From positions 4,157,001-4,221,000 of the forward strand of contig NZ_CP045644.1 in the NCBI RefSeq assembly GCF_009498455.1: a DNA stretch of 64,000 bases, given 5' to 3'. The notes under the pieces are model-generated. The model was given only the letters and a program-made list of their open reading frames with translations, was not told the origin of the DNA and made no database searches. Shown here piece by piece: positions 42,907 through 52,295 of the stretch (position 1 is the stretch's first letter; every line of letters begins with the position of its first letter). The DNA comes from Variovorax paradoxus. Its GTDB lineage: Bacteria; Pseudomonadota; Gammaproteobacteria; Burkholderiales; Burkholderiaceae_C. A program made the translations under genes and the position numbers.

Positions 42907-43883
42907 GCGCGACGCAGGCACACGGCGCTGTCGATCCGCGCCTGGTGGACGAGGCCGCGCAGTGGCTCGCGCGCATGCATGCGGGCCGGCTGTCCGAGGC
43001 CGACGCGCAGCGCTGGACGCAGTGGCGCGACCAGAGTCCCGCGCATCAACGGGTGTGGCACAGCGCCGAGCAACTGAGCCGCAAGTTCGGCGCGGTGCCG
43101 CCGGGCGTGGGCATGCCGGTGCTCGACCGGCGCCGCGGCGCGGCCAACCGGCGCGCGCTGCTGCGCACCGTGGCCGTGCTGCTGGCCGCACCGACCGCCG
43201 CCTGGGTCGGCTACCGCGCCGTGCCCTGGCCGTCGCTGGGCGCCGAATACCGCACCGCGACCGGCGAGCGCCGCACTGTCGAGTTGCCCGACCGCAGCCT
43301 CACCCTGCTCAACACCGCGACGGCCATCGACGTGGTGTTCGACGCCACGCAGCGGCTGGTGCGGCAGCGAAGCGGCGAAATCCTCGTCGAGACCGCACCC
43401 GATGCGAACCCGGGCTTCCAGCGCCCGTTCCTGGTCGAGACGCCGCAAGGCCGGTTGCGCGCGCTGGGCACGCGCTTCATCGTGCGCATCGACGAAGAAG
43501 GGCACAGCCGCCTCACCGTGCTGGCCGGTGCAGTGGAGGTGAGCCCGGCCCGCGCGGCCAGCACGCCGGTGATCGTTCCGGCTGGCCGGCAGATGCGCTT
43601 CACCGCCGATGCGACGGGCCCCGTGGCGCCGGCTGCGACGGGCGCCGAGGCCTGGACGCAGGGCGTGCTCTACGCCGAGGACATGCGCCTGGCCGATGTG
43701 CTGGCCGACATCGGCCGCTACCGCAGCGGCGTGCTGCGCTGCGACCCGGCCGTGGCTGACCTGCGCGTGTCGGGCGCGTTCCAGCTCGAAGACACCGACC
43801 GCGTGCTCGCCGTGCTCGCACAGACCTTGCCCGTGCGCGTCGACGCACGCACGCGCTACTGGGTGACGGTCACGTCCCGGTGA
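42903..43883 (+). CDS. fecR: FecR-family sigma regulator
   Basis: 326 residues: DUF4880 N-domain (DPRLVDEAAQWLARMHAGRL), a membrane segment near 85-105 (ALLRTVAVLLAAPTAAWVGY), a FecR domain (YRTATGERRTVELPDRSLTL) and a C-terminal STN-like part (YAEDMRLADVLADIGRYRSG). The GTG start overlaps the sigma stop. It transmits the receptor signal to the sigma factor at 42379. Confidence 0.9.
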   Translation: MSATQAHGAVDPRLVDEAAQWLARMHAGRLSEADAQRWTQWRDQSPAHQRVWHSAEQLSRKFGAVPPGVGMPVLDRRRGAANRRALLRTVAVLLAAPTAAWVGYRAVPWPSLGAEYRTATGERRTVELPDRSLTLLNTATAIDVVFDATQRLVRQRSGEILVETAPDANPGFQRPFLVETPQGRLRALGTRFIVRIDEEGHSRLTVLAGAVEVSPARAASTPVIVPAGRQMRFTADATGPVAPAATGAEAWTQGVLYAEDMRLADVLADIGRYRSGVLRCDPAVADLRVSGAFQLEDTDRVLAVLAQTLPVRVDARTRYWVTVTSR

Positions 43884-43930
43884 TCGGCCGGCGCAGCGCG
43901 CGCCGCCCCCAAAAAAATCTTGCCGGTGCG

Positions 43931-43958
43931 TGTCCGGTTTTCGCGTCTCGCCTGTCAT
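43931..43958 (+). promoter_or_regulatory. Possible FecI-dependent promoter of the receptor gene
   Basis: TGTCCGGTTTT (43931-43941) and CTGTCAT (43952-43958) lie between an A-rich tract (43910-43917) and the receptor start. The arrangement resembles FecI-type receptor promoters in related bacteria, but no start site is known. Confidence 0.3.
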
Positions 43959-44020
43959 GTCGATTGAAAGCACACCGCCATCCACATCCCGACATGCGAC
44001 ATGCGACAAGGACACCCTTC

Positions 44021-46540
44021 ATGACCGACCGGCCTTCCGTTCTCCCCACCTCCCGTGACGCCACGCACCGCCAGCGCCTCGCCGTGCAAGCCGTGCGGGG
44101 TGCGCTGTGCGCCCTCGGCCTGGCCACCGTCGGGCTGGCCATGGTGCCGGCCCATGCGGCCGACGCCGTGGCGGCCCCGGTGCGCAAGGCCTACCGCGTG
44201 CCGGCCGGTCCGCTCGGGCCGGCGTTGCTGAGCTTCGCGGGGCAGGGCGGCTTCAACCTCAGCTTCGACCTGGCCCGCACGCGCGGGCTGACCACGCCCG
44301 GCCTTGCCGGCGAGTTCTCGGCCGAAGAAGGACTCGGCCGGCTGCTGGAAGGCAGCGGCTTGCGCGCGCGTCGGCTGGCCGGCGGCGACTTCACGCTGGA
44401 TGCGGCGCCGGCGCCCGCCGCCGCCGCGCCGGCGGTTGAATCCGCACCGGCGGACGACGCGCTGCCCGCCGTCACCGTCACCGGGCGCACGCAGAGCAAC
44501 CTCATGGCGCCGACCCGGCAGGTCACCGTGCTCGAGCGTGAAGAGCTCGACACCCTGCGCCAGGGCTCCGACAGCGTCGCGACGCTGCTCAGCAAGGTCG
44601 TGCCCGGCATGGCCGATTCGAGCCACACCATCACCGACTTCGGCCAGACCCTGCGCGGGCGCAACATGCTCGTGCTGGTCGACGGCATTCCGCTCAACAC
44701 CAACCGCGATTCGTCGCGCAACCTCGCCAACATCAACCCCGCCGACGTCGAACAGATTGAGGTGCTGCGCGGCAGCAGCGCCATCTACGGCAGCGGCGCG
44801 GCCGGCGGCATCGTGTCGATCCGCACGCGCCAGCCCAGCGGCGAGCCGCGCGCAGAGACCACCGTCACCGGCGTGCTGCCGCTGTCGCGTCCGGGCGGCG
44901 CCGGCCTCGGCGGCGAGGTGCAGCACTACATCTCGGGCGGCGGCGAGGTCTTCGACTACTCGGTGAGCCTGGGCGCGCGGCGCGTGGGCGGCTCGTACGA
45001 CGCGCGCGGCGACCGCATTGCGCCCGAGCCCAGCCAGGGCGACCTGTTCGACTCGAACATCTACAACGCCTCCGCCAAGATCGGCTACCGCATCGACGCC
45101 AACCAGCGGCTGCAGCTGTCGGCCAGCCACTACGACGCGAAGCAGGACACCGACGACGCCTCCGACCCGTCCGTTGCCAAACTGCCCGCGGGCAGCGTCG
45201 CAGCGCGCCCGCTCAAGGGCCTGCAGCTCGACCAGCAGAACCGCGTGACCAACAGCCTGCTCGGCCTGGACTACACGAACCGCGACATCGCCGGCAGCAC
45301 GCTGGCCGCGCAGCTGTACTACCGCGACTTCTTCACCCGCTTCGCGCCCTTCGACGCGCGCGGCGTCGTGGCGCGTGGCTCGAGCGTCGACCAGGTGATG
45401 CAGAACTCGCGCGTGTACGGCGGGCGGCTCACGGTCAAGACGCCGTTCGGCGCCGACAAGAAGACGCAGCTCACCTGGGGCGCCGACTTCAACCAGGAGC
45501 GCACCGACATGCCGCTGGACGTGTTCGACGCCAGGCTGTACGACAGCAGCCGCGGGCTGAGCTTCCAGCGCATGGGCACGCTGATCTTCATGCCGCCGAT
45601 CACCACGCGCAGCCTGGGCGTCTTCGGCCAGCTGCAGCACCGCTTCAACGAACAGTGGTCGGTGGAGGGCGGCGCGCGCTACGACAAGGCCAGCGCGCGC
45701 TTCGACAGCTTCACGCCGCTGTCGCAGTTGCGCGCACGCCATCCCGCCCAGGTGGCGGGCGGTACCGTGGACTACAGCGGCTGGACCTACAACGCCGGCG
45801 TGGTGTTCAACCCGAGCAAGCGCCACGATATCTACGCCTCGTACAGCCAGGGCTTCGAGCTGCCCGACATCGGCCTGCAGGTGCGCAACGCAACGCCCAG
45901 CTTCAACATCCGCAGCTCCAACCTGCAGCCGGTGAAGACCGACACGGTGGAGCTGGGCTGGCGCGGCCGCTTCGACAACGCGGCGGCCAGCCTCAGCGTG
46001 TTTCATTCGCAATCGGCGCTGGGCGCAGTGCAGAGCTCGTTCAACGGCCTGGTCATGACGCGCACCCGGGAGCGCATCCACGGCATCGAAGGCGCCATCG
46101 ACTACGCGGGCAGCAGCGACCGCTGGGCCGCGGGCGGTTCCTTCACCTGGATGAAGGGCCGCGAGCTGCCGCAGGGCGGCACGCGCTACCAGGACATGTG
46201 GGGCTACCGCATCCCGCCGCTCAAGCTGACCGCCTACGTCGAGTACAAACCTAGCGCCCGCTGGAGCCACCGGCTGCAGGCCGTGTCATACGGCTCGAAG
46301 GACTACCGGCTCGACGGCGTGAACAGCTTCGGGCGCCGCGAGGCCAGCGGCTACACCACGGTCGACCTCATCAGCCGCTTCAAGATCGACGAGAAGAACA
46401 ACGTCGTCATCGGCGTGGAGAACCTGTTCAACCGCCGGTACTTCCCGCTGTACAGCCAGCTCCTGCGCAACAGCAACAACACGAGCCGGTTGCCGGCAGC
46501 GGGTGCGGTGTTGAAGGTGAGCTACTCGCATCGCTGGTAG
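44021..46540 (+). CDS. TonB-dependent siderophore receptor with STN signalling domain
   Basis: An 839-residue transducing outer-membrane receptor: signal peptide (about 1-46, ending AHAAD), STN domain (about 55-125, YRVPAGPLGPALLSFAGQGG), TonB box region (LPAVTVTGR, about 148), plug (about 165-275, LLSKVVPGMADSSHTITDFG; EQIEVLRGSSAIYGSGAAGG) and a 22-strand barrel ending VSYSHRW. The STN domain and the adjacent FecI/FecR indicate substrate-induced surface signalling. A ferric siderophore is the likely ligand; its identity cannot be read. AAGGA lies before the ATG. The 84 bp after it include a GC-rich hairpin but no gene. Confidence 0.92.
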   Translation: MTDRPSVLPTSRDATHRQRLAVQAVRGALCALGLATVGLAMVPAHAADAVAAPVRKAYRVPAGPLGPALLSFAGQGGFNLSFDLARTRGLTTPGLAGEFSAEEGLGRLLEGSGLRARRLAGGDFTLDAAPAPAAAAPAVESAPADDALPAVTVTGRTQSNLMAPTRQVTVLEREELDTLRQGSDSVATLLSKVVPGMADSSHTITDFGQTLRGRNMLVLVDGIPLNTNRDSSRNLANINPADVEQIEVLRGSSAIYGSGAAGGIVSIRTRQPSGEPRAETTVTGVLPLSRPGGAGLGGEVQHYISGGGEVFDYSVSLGARRVGGSYDARGDRIAPEPSQGDLFDSNIYNASAKIGYRIDANQRLQLSASHYDAKQDTDDASDPSVAKLPAGSVAARPLKGLQLDQQNRVTNSLLGLDYTNRDIAGSTLAAQLYYRDFFTRFAPFDARGVVARGSSVDQVMQNSRVYGGRLTVKTPFGADKKTQLTWGADFNQERTDMPLDVFDARLYDSSRGLSFQRMGTLIFMPPITTRSLGVFGQLQHRFNEQWSVEGGARYDKASARFDSFTPLSQLRARHPAQVAGGTVDYSGWTYNAGVVFNPSKRHDIYASYSQGFELPDIGLQVRNATPSFNIRSSNLQPVKTDTVELGWRGRFDNAAASLSVFHSQSALGAVQSSFNGLVMTRTRERIHGIEGAIDYAGSSDRWAAGGSFTWMKGRELPQGGTRYQDMWGYRIPPLKLTAYVEYKPSARWSHRLQAVSYGSKDYRLDGVNSFGRREASGYTTVDLISRFKIDEKNNVVIGVENLFNRRYFPLYSQLLRNSNNTSRLPAAGAVLKVSYSHRW

Positions 46541-46624
46541 GTCGCGCGGCCCTGCCGCGACGACGGTTCATGGCGCAGCCAGATGCGCTGAAGAAGCGGA
46601 ACCAGCGGCGGCTCGACCGGCTGC

Positions 46625-47659
46625 TCAACAGCGAGAAGACGTGCGGCCCCGTGGCTTGGTCCTGGCACCGGGCGTCGCTCTTTCGGCCAAGGCCGCTTCG
46701 GCCTCGCGGTCGGCCATGCTGCGGATCACGTCCATGAACGCCAGCACGGGCGTGCTGGGGGGCTCGCCTTGCAGCGTGATCAGGCCGAAGTCGGGGATGC
46801 GGTTGGGGAGCTCGGCCGCGATGCGTGTCAGCAGGCCGCGCCGTACATATTTGTCCACCAGCGCGGCGGGCTGCAGCGACAGCATGGTCGTGCTTTGCAT
46901 CAGTTCCAGCGCGAACAGAAACGACGGCGTCTCGACGATGCCCGAGGTGAGCGACAGGCCTGTGCTGCGGAAGATGTCATCCGACACCTTGCGCAGCGCC
47001 GTGGATGTCGGATAAAGAATCCACGGCCAGTTCGACAGTTCCCTCAGTCCAGGAGTCTTCGATCCGCGCAGCGGATGGTGCACGCCTGCAGTGATCTGCA
47101 ACCCTTCACTGGTCAGGTTTTCGTAGTGGAACTGGTCGCGCTGAGACTCGTCGGTGAAGCGGCCGATCATCACGTCGATCTTGCGTTCGGCCAGCCACAC
47201 GATCAGCTGATCGCTGCTCTGTTCCAGCACCTTCACCACCAGCAGCGGCCGCAGGCGCTGCAGCTCGGCCACCGCGGCAATCAGCAGATGCGCCGCCGCA
47301 CCCGAGATGGCACCGATCGACAGATGGCCGTGCCCTCCGAGTTTCAGGTTGCTGAACTCGTCCACGAACTTGCGGTGGCCGTCCAGTGCCGAGTACGCAT
47401 AGCGCAAGGTGAAGAGTCCCAGCTCGTTCGGTTGCATGTCGCGCGGCAGGCGATCGAACAGGCGCGCTTCCAGCATCTCCTCGATGTCCATCAGCACCTT
47501 GGTGGCCGCCGACTGCGTCATGTACATCTGCTCGGCCGTCAGGCGCAAATTGCGCGTCTTGCCCAGGATGTCGAGGAACTGCAGATGCCGGAAACGCAGA
47601 CGCGAGACTTGCGCCAGCATCAGGGGTTTGTCAGAGGTCTTGCCTGAACTCATCAGCAT
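46625..47659 (-). CDS. LysR-family regulator
   Basis: A 344-residue LysR regulator: N-terminal helix-turn-helix (about 22-80, FLDILGKTRNLRLTAEQMYM; TQSAATKVLMDIEEML) and a substrate-binding domain (about 110-320). The sequence style resembles GbpR-type sugar regulators. It is divergent from the FAH-family gene at 48052, the probable target. Ligand unknown; a sugar acid is suggested by context. Confidence 0.88.
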   Translation of the reverse strand: MLMSSGKTSDKPLMLAQVSRLRFRHLQFLDILGKTRNLRLTAEQMYMTQSAATKVLMDIEEMLEARLFDRLPRDMQPNELGLFTLRYAYSALDGHRKFVDEFSNLKLGGHGHLSIGAISGAAAHLLIAAVAELQRLRPLLVVKVLEQSSDQLIVWLAERKIDVMIGRFTDESQRDQFHYENLTSEGLQITAGVHHPLRGSKTPGLRELSNWPWILYPTSTALRKVSDDIFRSTGLSLTSGIVETPSFLFALELMQSTTMLSLQPAALVDKYVRRGLLTRIAAELPNRIPDFGLITLQGEPPSTPVLAFMDVIRSMADREAEAALAERATPGARTKPRGRTSSRC

Positions 47660-48051
47660 TTGGAATGGATGCTAGCGAAAAAGTCAGTGGACCGGCAGAG
47701 GGCCGTCACCTAGCCTTCGGGTCCATCAAGCACGGCTTCGCAGAGAGCCGGCGACGCGCGGCAAGGCCGTTGCACCCCGCACATTCCATTCCGGAGACAT
47801 CATGAAAATCACATCGTTGGGTCTGGCGACTGCACTGCCGGCCGCATGGGCCGGCCCCGCTTCGCGCAGCAGGCGGCGGGCTGCGCTGGCTGCACGCCGG
47901 TGACGTGATCCGCGTCGGTCGCAAGGCCGGTCGTCGCGACTTGCCCGCGCTGCAGATGCCGCCCAGCCCATCCCCTTGCGAGGCCATGTGCCGCCGCATC
48001 GCCGAACGCACGCCGCACCACAACCATTGATCAAGCCCCAAGGAAATCTGA
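47660..48051. other. Intergenic region between LysR and FAH genes
   Basis: It should contain the divergent promoters. An ATG at 47802 opens KITSLGLATALPAAWAGPAS, resembling a signal-peptide start, but stops after about 33 codons; another frame reads GLRWLHAGDVIRVGRKAGRR and stops before 48030. These may be remains of a decayed gene; I cannot name it. Confidence 0.35.
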
Positions 48052-49266
48052 ATGACTGCAACAACGACGGCCATGCCGGTGCGCACCGATGGCCTGCACC
48101 AGGCGCTGCCGCAGGACGGCCTGGCCGGAACGCTCGTCGGTCGCGTCTGGCGTGCCGGCACGCCCGCGGGCCCGGCCGTGGTGGTGCTGCGCCCCGACGG
48201 CGTGTTCGATCTGAGCCGGCACTTCGCCACCATGAGTACGCTGCTGGAAACCGACCAGCCGGCGCAAGCCGTGCGTGCGGTGGCCGGCGAGTACCTGTGC
48301 AGCGTCGATGCGCTGCTCGACAACAGCAAGGCGGAAAGCCAGGACCCCGCCGTTCCCTGGCTGCTGGCGCCCTGCGACCTGCAGGTGGTCAAGGCCGCTG
48401 GCGTGACCTTTGCCGGCAGCATGATCGAACGCGTGATCGAGGAGCAGGCCGGCGGCGACGCCAGTCGTGCGCTCGCGCTGCGCAGCCAGATCACGGCGCT
48501 GATCGGCACCAGCCTGTCCGACATCCGTCCCGGCTCGGCCGAAGCGCTGGCGCTGAAGAGCCTGCTGCAGCAGCAGAAGCTGTGGTCGCAATACCTGGAG
48601 GTCGGCATCGGGCCCGATGCCGAGGTCTTCACCAAGGCGCCGGTGCTGGCATCGGTGGGGCATGGCCAGGACATCGGCATCCGCTCCGAATCGACCTGGA
48701 ACAACCCCGAGCCCGAGGTGGTGCTGGCCGTCAGCAGCCGCGGTGACATCGTCGGCGCCGCGCTGGGCAACGACGTCAACCTGCGCGACATCGAAGGCCG
48801 CAGCGCGCTGCTGCTCGGCAAGGCCAAGGACAACAACGCGTCCTGCGCCATCGGCCCCTTCATCCGCCTGTTCGATGGCCACTTCGGCCTCGACCAGCTG
48901 CGCCGCGAGACCGTGCACCTGCACGTGACCGGCGACGACGGCTACACGCTGCGAGGCATCAACACCATGGCCAGCATCAGCCGCGACCCGCTCGACCTGA
49001 TCGCGCAAACCCTGGCCTGCCACCAGTATCCCGACGGCTTCATGCTGTTCCTGGGCACGCTGTTCGCGCCCACCGAAGACCGCGACGAGCCCGGCGGCGG
49101 CTTCACCCACAAGCTGGGCGATGTGGTCAGCATCCACAGCCCCTGGCTGGGCTGCCTGAGAAACCGGGTCACGCATTGCGAGGCCGCACCGCCCTGGCGC
49201 TTCGGCCTGCGTGCCTTCATCGGCAACCTGGCCGAGCGCGGCCTGCTGCAGGGGGCGCGGCTGTGA
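48052..49266 (+). CDS. Fumarylacetoacetate hydrolase-family protein, likely sugar-acid dehydratase
   Basis: 404 residues with the FAH fold: metal-site stretches EVGIGPDAEVFTKAPVLASV, WNNPEPEVVLAVSSRGDIVG and GNDVNLRDIEGRSALLLGKA. The arrangement with SCAIGPFIRLFD resembles 2-keto-3-deoxy-pentonate dehydratases of the FAH superfamily (as in oxidative arabinose or xylose breakdown) more than true fumarylacetoacetase. AAGGAAA precedes the ATG. Divergent LysR control and a xylanase gene downstream agree with pentose use, but substrate remains an inference. Confidence 0.8.
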   Translation: MTATTTAMPVRTDGLHQALPQDGLAGTLVGRVWRAGTPAGPAVVVLRPDGVFDLSRHFATMSTLLETDQPAQAVRAVAGEYLCSVDALLDNSKAESQDPAVPWLLAPCDLQVVKAAGVTFAGSMIERVIEEQAGGDASRALALRSQITALIGTSLSDIRPGSAEALALKSLLQQQKLWSQYLEVGIGPDAEVFTKAPVLASVGHGQDIGIRSESTWNNPEPEVVLAVSSRGDIVGAALGNDVNLRDIEGRSALLLGKAKDNNASCAIGPFIRLFDGHFGLDQLRRETVHLHVTGDDGYTLRGINTMASISRDPLDLIAQTLACHQYPDGFMLFLGTLFAPTEDRDEPGGGFTHKLGDVVSIHSPWLGCLRNRVTHCEAAPPWRFGLRAFIGNLAERGLLQGARL

Positions 49267-49390
49267 CAGCCGGGCGCCTCATGGGGACCCCGCACTCGCC
49301 GTGAGGGAGGTGCCGGTGTTCGGCGACGTCATTGAAGACCTGAGCGCGTTCCCGCCCGGGAGTGATTCCTTTCAACCCAAGGAGACAAGC

Positions 49391-52255
49391 ATGCATCTGA
49401 CCATCGAACGTCGATCTGCGATATGCGCAAAGGCGTCTGCCGCAGAGCCACCCAACGAGAACGCTCCGGTCGTCGGAATCATGAGGAGGATCGGGACCAG
49501 GTTCAGCAGACTCGACTTCCAGCGTCTTTTGATGGCGCTGCCCACCGGACTTGTGATCGCGAACGCCGCCCTGGCGGCCGAGCGGCCTGCGAACCCTGCC
49601 GACTGGCCGGCGCTGAAGGAGGTGTACAAGAACCACTTCCTGATCGGCAGCACCAATCTCGACGCGCGCAACTTCGGCTCCGACGTGGTGCCGGGTGAAG
49701 ACTCGGTCGCCGCCATGACCCTGAAACACTTCAACGCGGTGACGCCCAGCAACGCGATGAAGCCCGATTTCTGGAACGGGGGGATGAGCAATCCAACCCC
49801 CAATTTCCTGACCAACCTGACCTCGGGCATCAACGCCGACATCAGCGCGGCCAATGCGCGCGGCGTCAAGGTCACCGGGCACGTGCTGCTCTGGCACAAC
49901 CAGTCGGCCCAATGGCCCGCCCCCAACGTCCTGACGCCGAGTGGTGGATGGGAAACGCCGTGGGACTACGCAACGGCGAAGACGAGTCTGGAACATTACG
50001 TCCGGACCGTGGCCGGCCATTTCGATCGGGAACCCTTCAAGGCCTATGCCTGGGACGTCGTCAACGAAGCGTTCAAGGACAACCCCGACAACCCCGCCGA
50101 CTGGAGGAACGCCCTGCGAACCGGCTACAGCCCCGAAGAGAGGCCGGCCCGATGGGCCCAGGCCTATGCCAAGGGAGGGAAAAGCTGGGACTACATGTAC
50201 GACGCGTTCTATTACGCGCGCCAGAACACGACGGCCATCCTGAACTACAACGACTTCAACGACAACGAGCGCGCCTCGAAGGCCACGGCGATCGCCGCGA
50301 TGGTCAAGGAATTCAATGAACGGTACGTGGCCGAATCGGCTGCGGGCAAAGGGCGGGTACTTCGGGACGCCAAGGGGAATCCCAGGCCGCTGGTCGACGT
50401 CATCGGCACGCAGGGTCACTGGGACATGAGGCTCAACCTGGACGCCTTCGAGAGGACCCTCAAGACCTATCTCGAAACCGGAGCGAATGTCGATCTGACC
50501 GAGCTGGATCTCGCGCCGACCTTGGGTCTGGACAAGGGCCAGCGGATCCAGAATGGCCCTGAAATGGAAGCCCTGTTCATGGAGCAGGGCATCCAGTACG
50601 CGAAACTCTTCAGCCTGCTCAAGGAGTACGCCGCCGGCCCGGGAGGTCGTCACCCCGAGTACAAGGGGGGCGTGCACCGGGTCACCTGGTGGGGGATGAC
50701 GGACCCGGGTTATCACACTAATGGGTATCCATGGTCTGGCGTCGGCCGACCGAAGGAGGCGTACTGGGCCACGACGAACCCGGAGCAGTACCTCATCGAT
50801 GCAGGCTTGCCGCCGAACGGCGTCACCGCGACTTTCAGCTATGGCGGCGAATCCTTCAAAGCCCGCACCTGGGGCGGCAAGAACGCCCAGGCAATGCTCG
50901 ACATCAACGTGCCGGCCGACACGAAGAACGTCGTCTTCACCGCTGCCAACGTGTCCCTGCCTTCGGGGTTTGCCGTCGAGACCATGAAGTTCAATCCGCC
51001 CGACTGCGCGGTGGTTCCCGGCAAGCCCTGCCATGTCACGGTGACCGCCAGGGGGCCCGCACCGGCCACTGCGTCCGCGGAGAACACGGCGACGTTCGTC
51101 CTGTCCTTTGGAAAGATGACCGTCGGGTGGATGGATGCCGCCAACGCCCTGGAGGCACCCTTGTCCTATGCGGACGTTCGCTTCAGCGACGGCGTGACCC
51201 CCTTCAAACAGTACAAGACCACCTACGGGAGCGACGGCATGGCGAGAGCGTCCGGCGTCGTGGAAACGAAGGCAGTGCCGAAACATGGTCGCAACACGCT
51301 CGTCCTGTCACCGCAGGACCCGGTCGCCAACCCGTTCGGACTGCGGTTGCACAGGCATGCGGCGACGGAAAAAGCCTGGCGACTCGTCACGAGAATCGAA
51401 CCCGGCAGGACCTACATGGTCGTGTCCGGCGAGTCGGAATTCAACGGACAGACACAGGCCGCTGCGTTGACCAACCGGACCAAGCCAGCGACGACGGCCT
51501 CGCCGGAATCGCTGTCGCGCACGCCCGTCATCGTCCGGGGCGACACCCTGCTGCCATTGCCCAATGTGAATGCGCCCGCGGGCGAGCCCGCCCTGGCGCA
51601 GGACAACCTCAAGTTCGTCTTCGAAGAAGCGAAGAGTCCTGCCGCAGGACCTTACGCCGCCCAGGAAGGGCACACGATGCAGAGCTTCATCCATGGCACC
51701 AATGCCTACCCGCATGTCATGTTCAGAGGCAACGGCGCGAGTGGCACCGTCGTGGCGGGTCGGCATTCGCTGATCACGCGACAGACGAACGGCCAGGAGG
51801 GTTCGCAGATCGCGGAGAGAGCGCTGGACCAGGCGGTCTGGTTCAACACGCCCATCGACCCGAAGACCGGCGAGATGAAGATGTTCCTGTACACCGAGAA
51901 GGACGGTGTCAAGCAACACCATGTGCTGAAGGAAGTGGTCGACGGCGAGACGCCGAACAGGGACGCCGGGAACGCCATCAGCCAGCGGCAGGGGTCCGTC
52001 GGCGGGTTCGTCGCCATGCAGGCGGAGAGTCCCAAGGAGGGGACGAGTGTCAAGCTCTATGCCTACGACATCGAGCCCTACGGGTCGAACAACGAGCCGC
52101 CGCCGACAACGCCGCCGACGACGGAGCCCCCGCCGCCGGTGATGCCGATCGCCTTCCCGTTCAGCAGACGCGGCGGATCGCTCGGCGCGGGCGACCTCGC
52201 CCTGGTGCTGGCCGGCCTCGCGGCGCTTGCGCTCGCCCGCCGCCGCCGGTCCTGA
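49391..52255 (+). CDS. GH10 endo-1,4-beta-xylanase with GlyGly-CTERM-like tail
   Basis: 954 residues. After an N-terminal export region (hydrophobic ALPTGLVIANAALAAE near 50-70) comes a glycoside hydrolase 10 domain (about 75-490): GHVLLWHNQ, acid/base E226 in WDVVNEAF, NYNDFND, nucleophile E371 in LTELDLAP, and WWGMTD. A long C-terminal region of unknown beta-rich domains follows (about 500-905), then a Pro-rich linker and a tail RRGGSLGAGDLALVLAGLAA ending ARRRRS. GG, one hydrophobic helix and a basic end are the pattern processed by rhombosortase, encoded next door. AAGGAGA precedes ATG 49391. Confidence 0.88.
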   Translation: MHLTIERRSAICAKASAAEPPNENAPVVGIMRRIGTRFSRLDFQRLLMALPTGLVIANAALAAERPANPADWPALKEVYKNHFLIGSTNLDARNFGSDVVPGEDSVAAMTLKHFNAVTPSNAMKPDFWNGGMSNPTPNFLTNLTSGINADISAANARGVKVTGHVLLWHNQSAQWPAPNVLTPSGGWETPWDYATAKTSLEHYVRTVAGHFDREPFKAYAWDVVNEAFKDNPDNPADWRNALRTGYSPEERPARWAQAYAKGGKSWDYMYDAFYYARQNTTAILNYNDFNDNERASKATAIAAMVKEFNERYVAESAAGKGRVLRDAKGNPRPLVDVIGTQGHWDMRLNLDAFERTLKTYLETGANVDLTELDLAPTLGLDKGQRIQNGPEMEALFMEQGIQYAKLFSLLKEYAAGPGGRHPEYKGGVHRVTWWGMTDPGYHTNGYPWSGVGRPKEAYWATTNPEQYLIDAGLPPNGVTATFSYGGESFKARTWGGKNAQAMLDINVPADTKNVVFTAANVSLPSGFAVETMKFNPPDCAVVPGKPCHVTVTARGPAPATASAENTATFVLSFGKMTVGWMDAANALEAPLSYADVRFSDGVTPFKQYKTTYGSDGMARASGVVETKAVPKHGRNTLVLSPQDPVANPFGLRLHRHAATEKAWRLVTRIEPGRTYMVVSGESEFNGQTQAAALTNRTKPATTASPESLSRTPVIVRGDTLLPLPNVNAPAGEPALAQDNLKFVFEEAKSPAAGPYAAQEGHTMQSFIHGTNAYPHVMFRGNGASGTVVAGRHSLITRQTNGQEGSQIAERALDQAVWFNTPIDPKTGEMKMFLYTEKDGVKQHHVLKEVVDGETPNRDAGNAISQRQGSVGGFVAMQAESPKEGTSVKLYAYDIEPYGSNNEPPPTTPPTTEPPPPVMPIAFPFSRRGGSLGAGDLALVLAGLAALALARRRRS

Positions 52256-52264
52256 CGCGGTGAC

Positions 52265-52295
52265 GCCGGCGCCGAGGTCAGGCCTCGGTGCCGGC
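52265..52295. terminator. GC-rich hairpin between convergent genes
   Basis: GCCGGCGCCGAGG (52265-52277) pairs with CCTCGGTGCCGGC (52283-52295), one mismatch, 5-base loop. It lies between the xylanase stop and the rhombosortase stop, overlapping the latter. No T-run follows, so termination efficiency is uncertain. Confidence 0.5.

Noticed and set aside
28275..43958. A single common promoter for the haemagglutinin and second TonB receptor
   Set aside because: Both have CTGTCAT, but the upstream elements and spacing differ (17 versus 20 bp).
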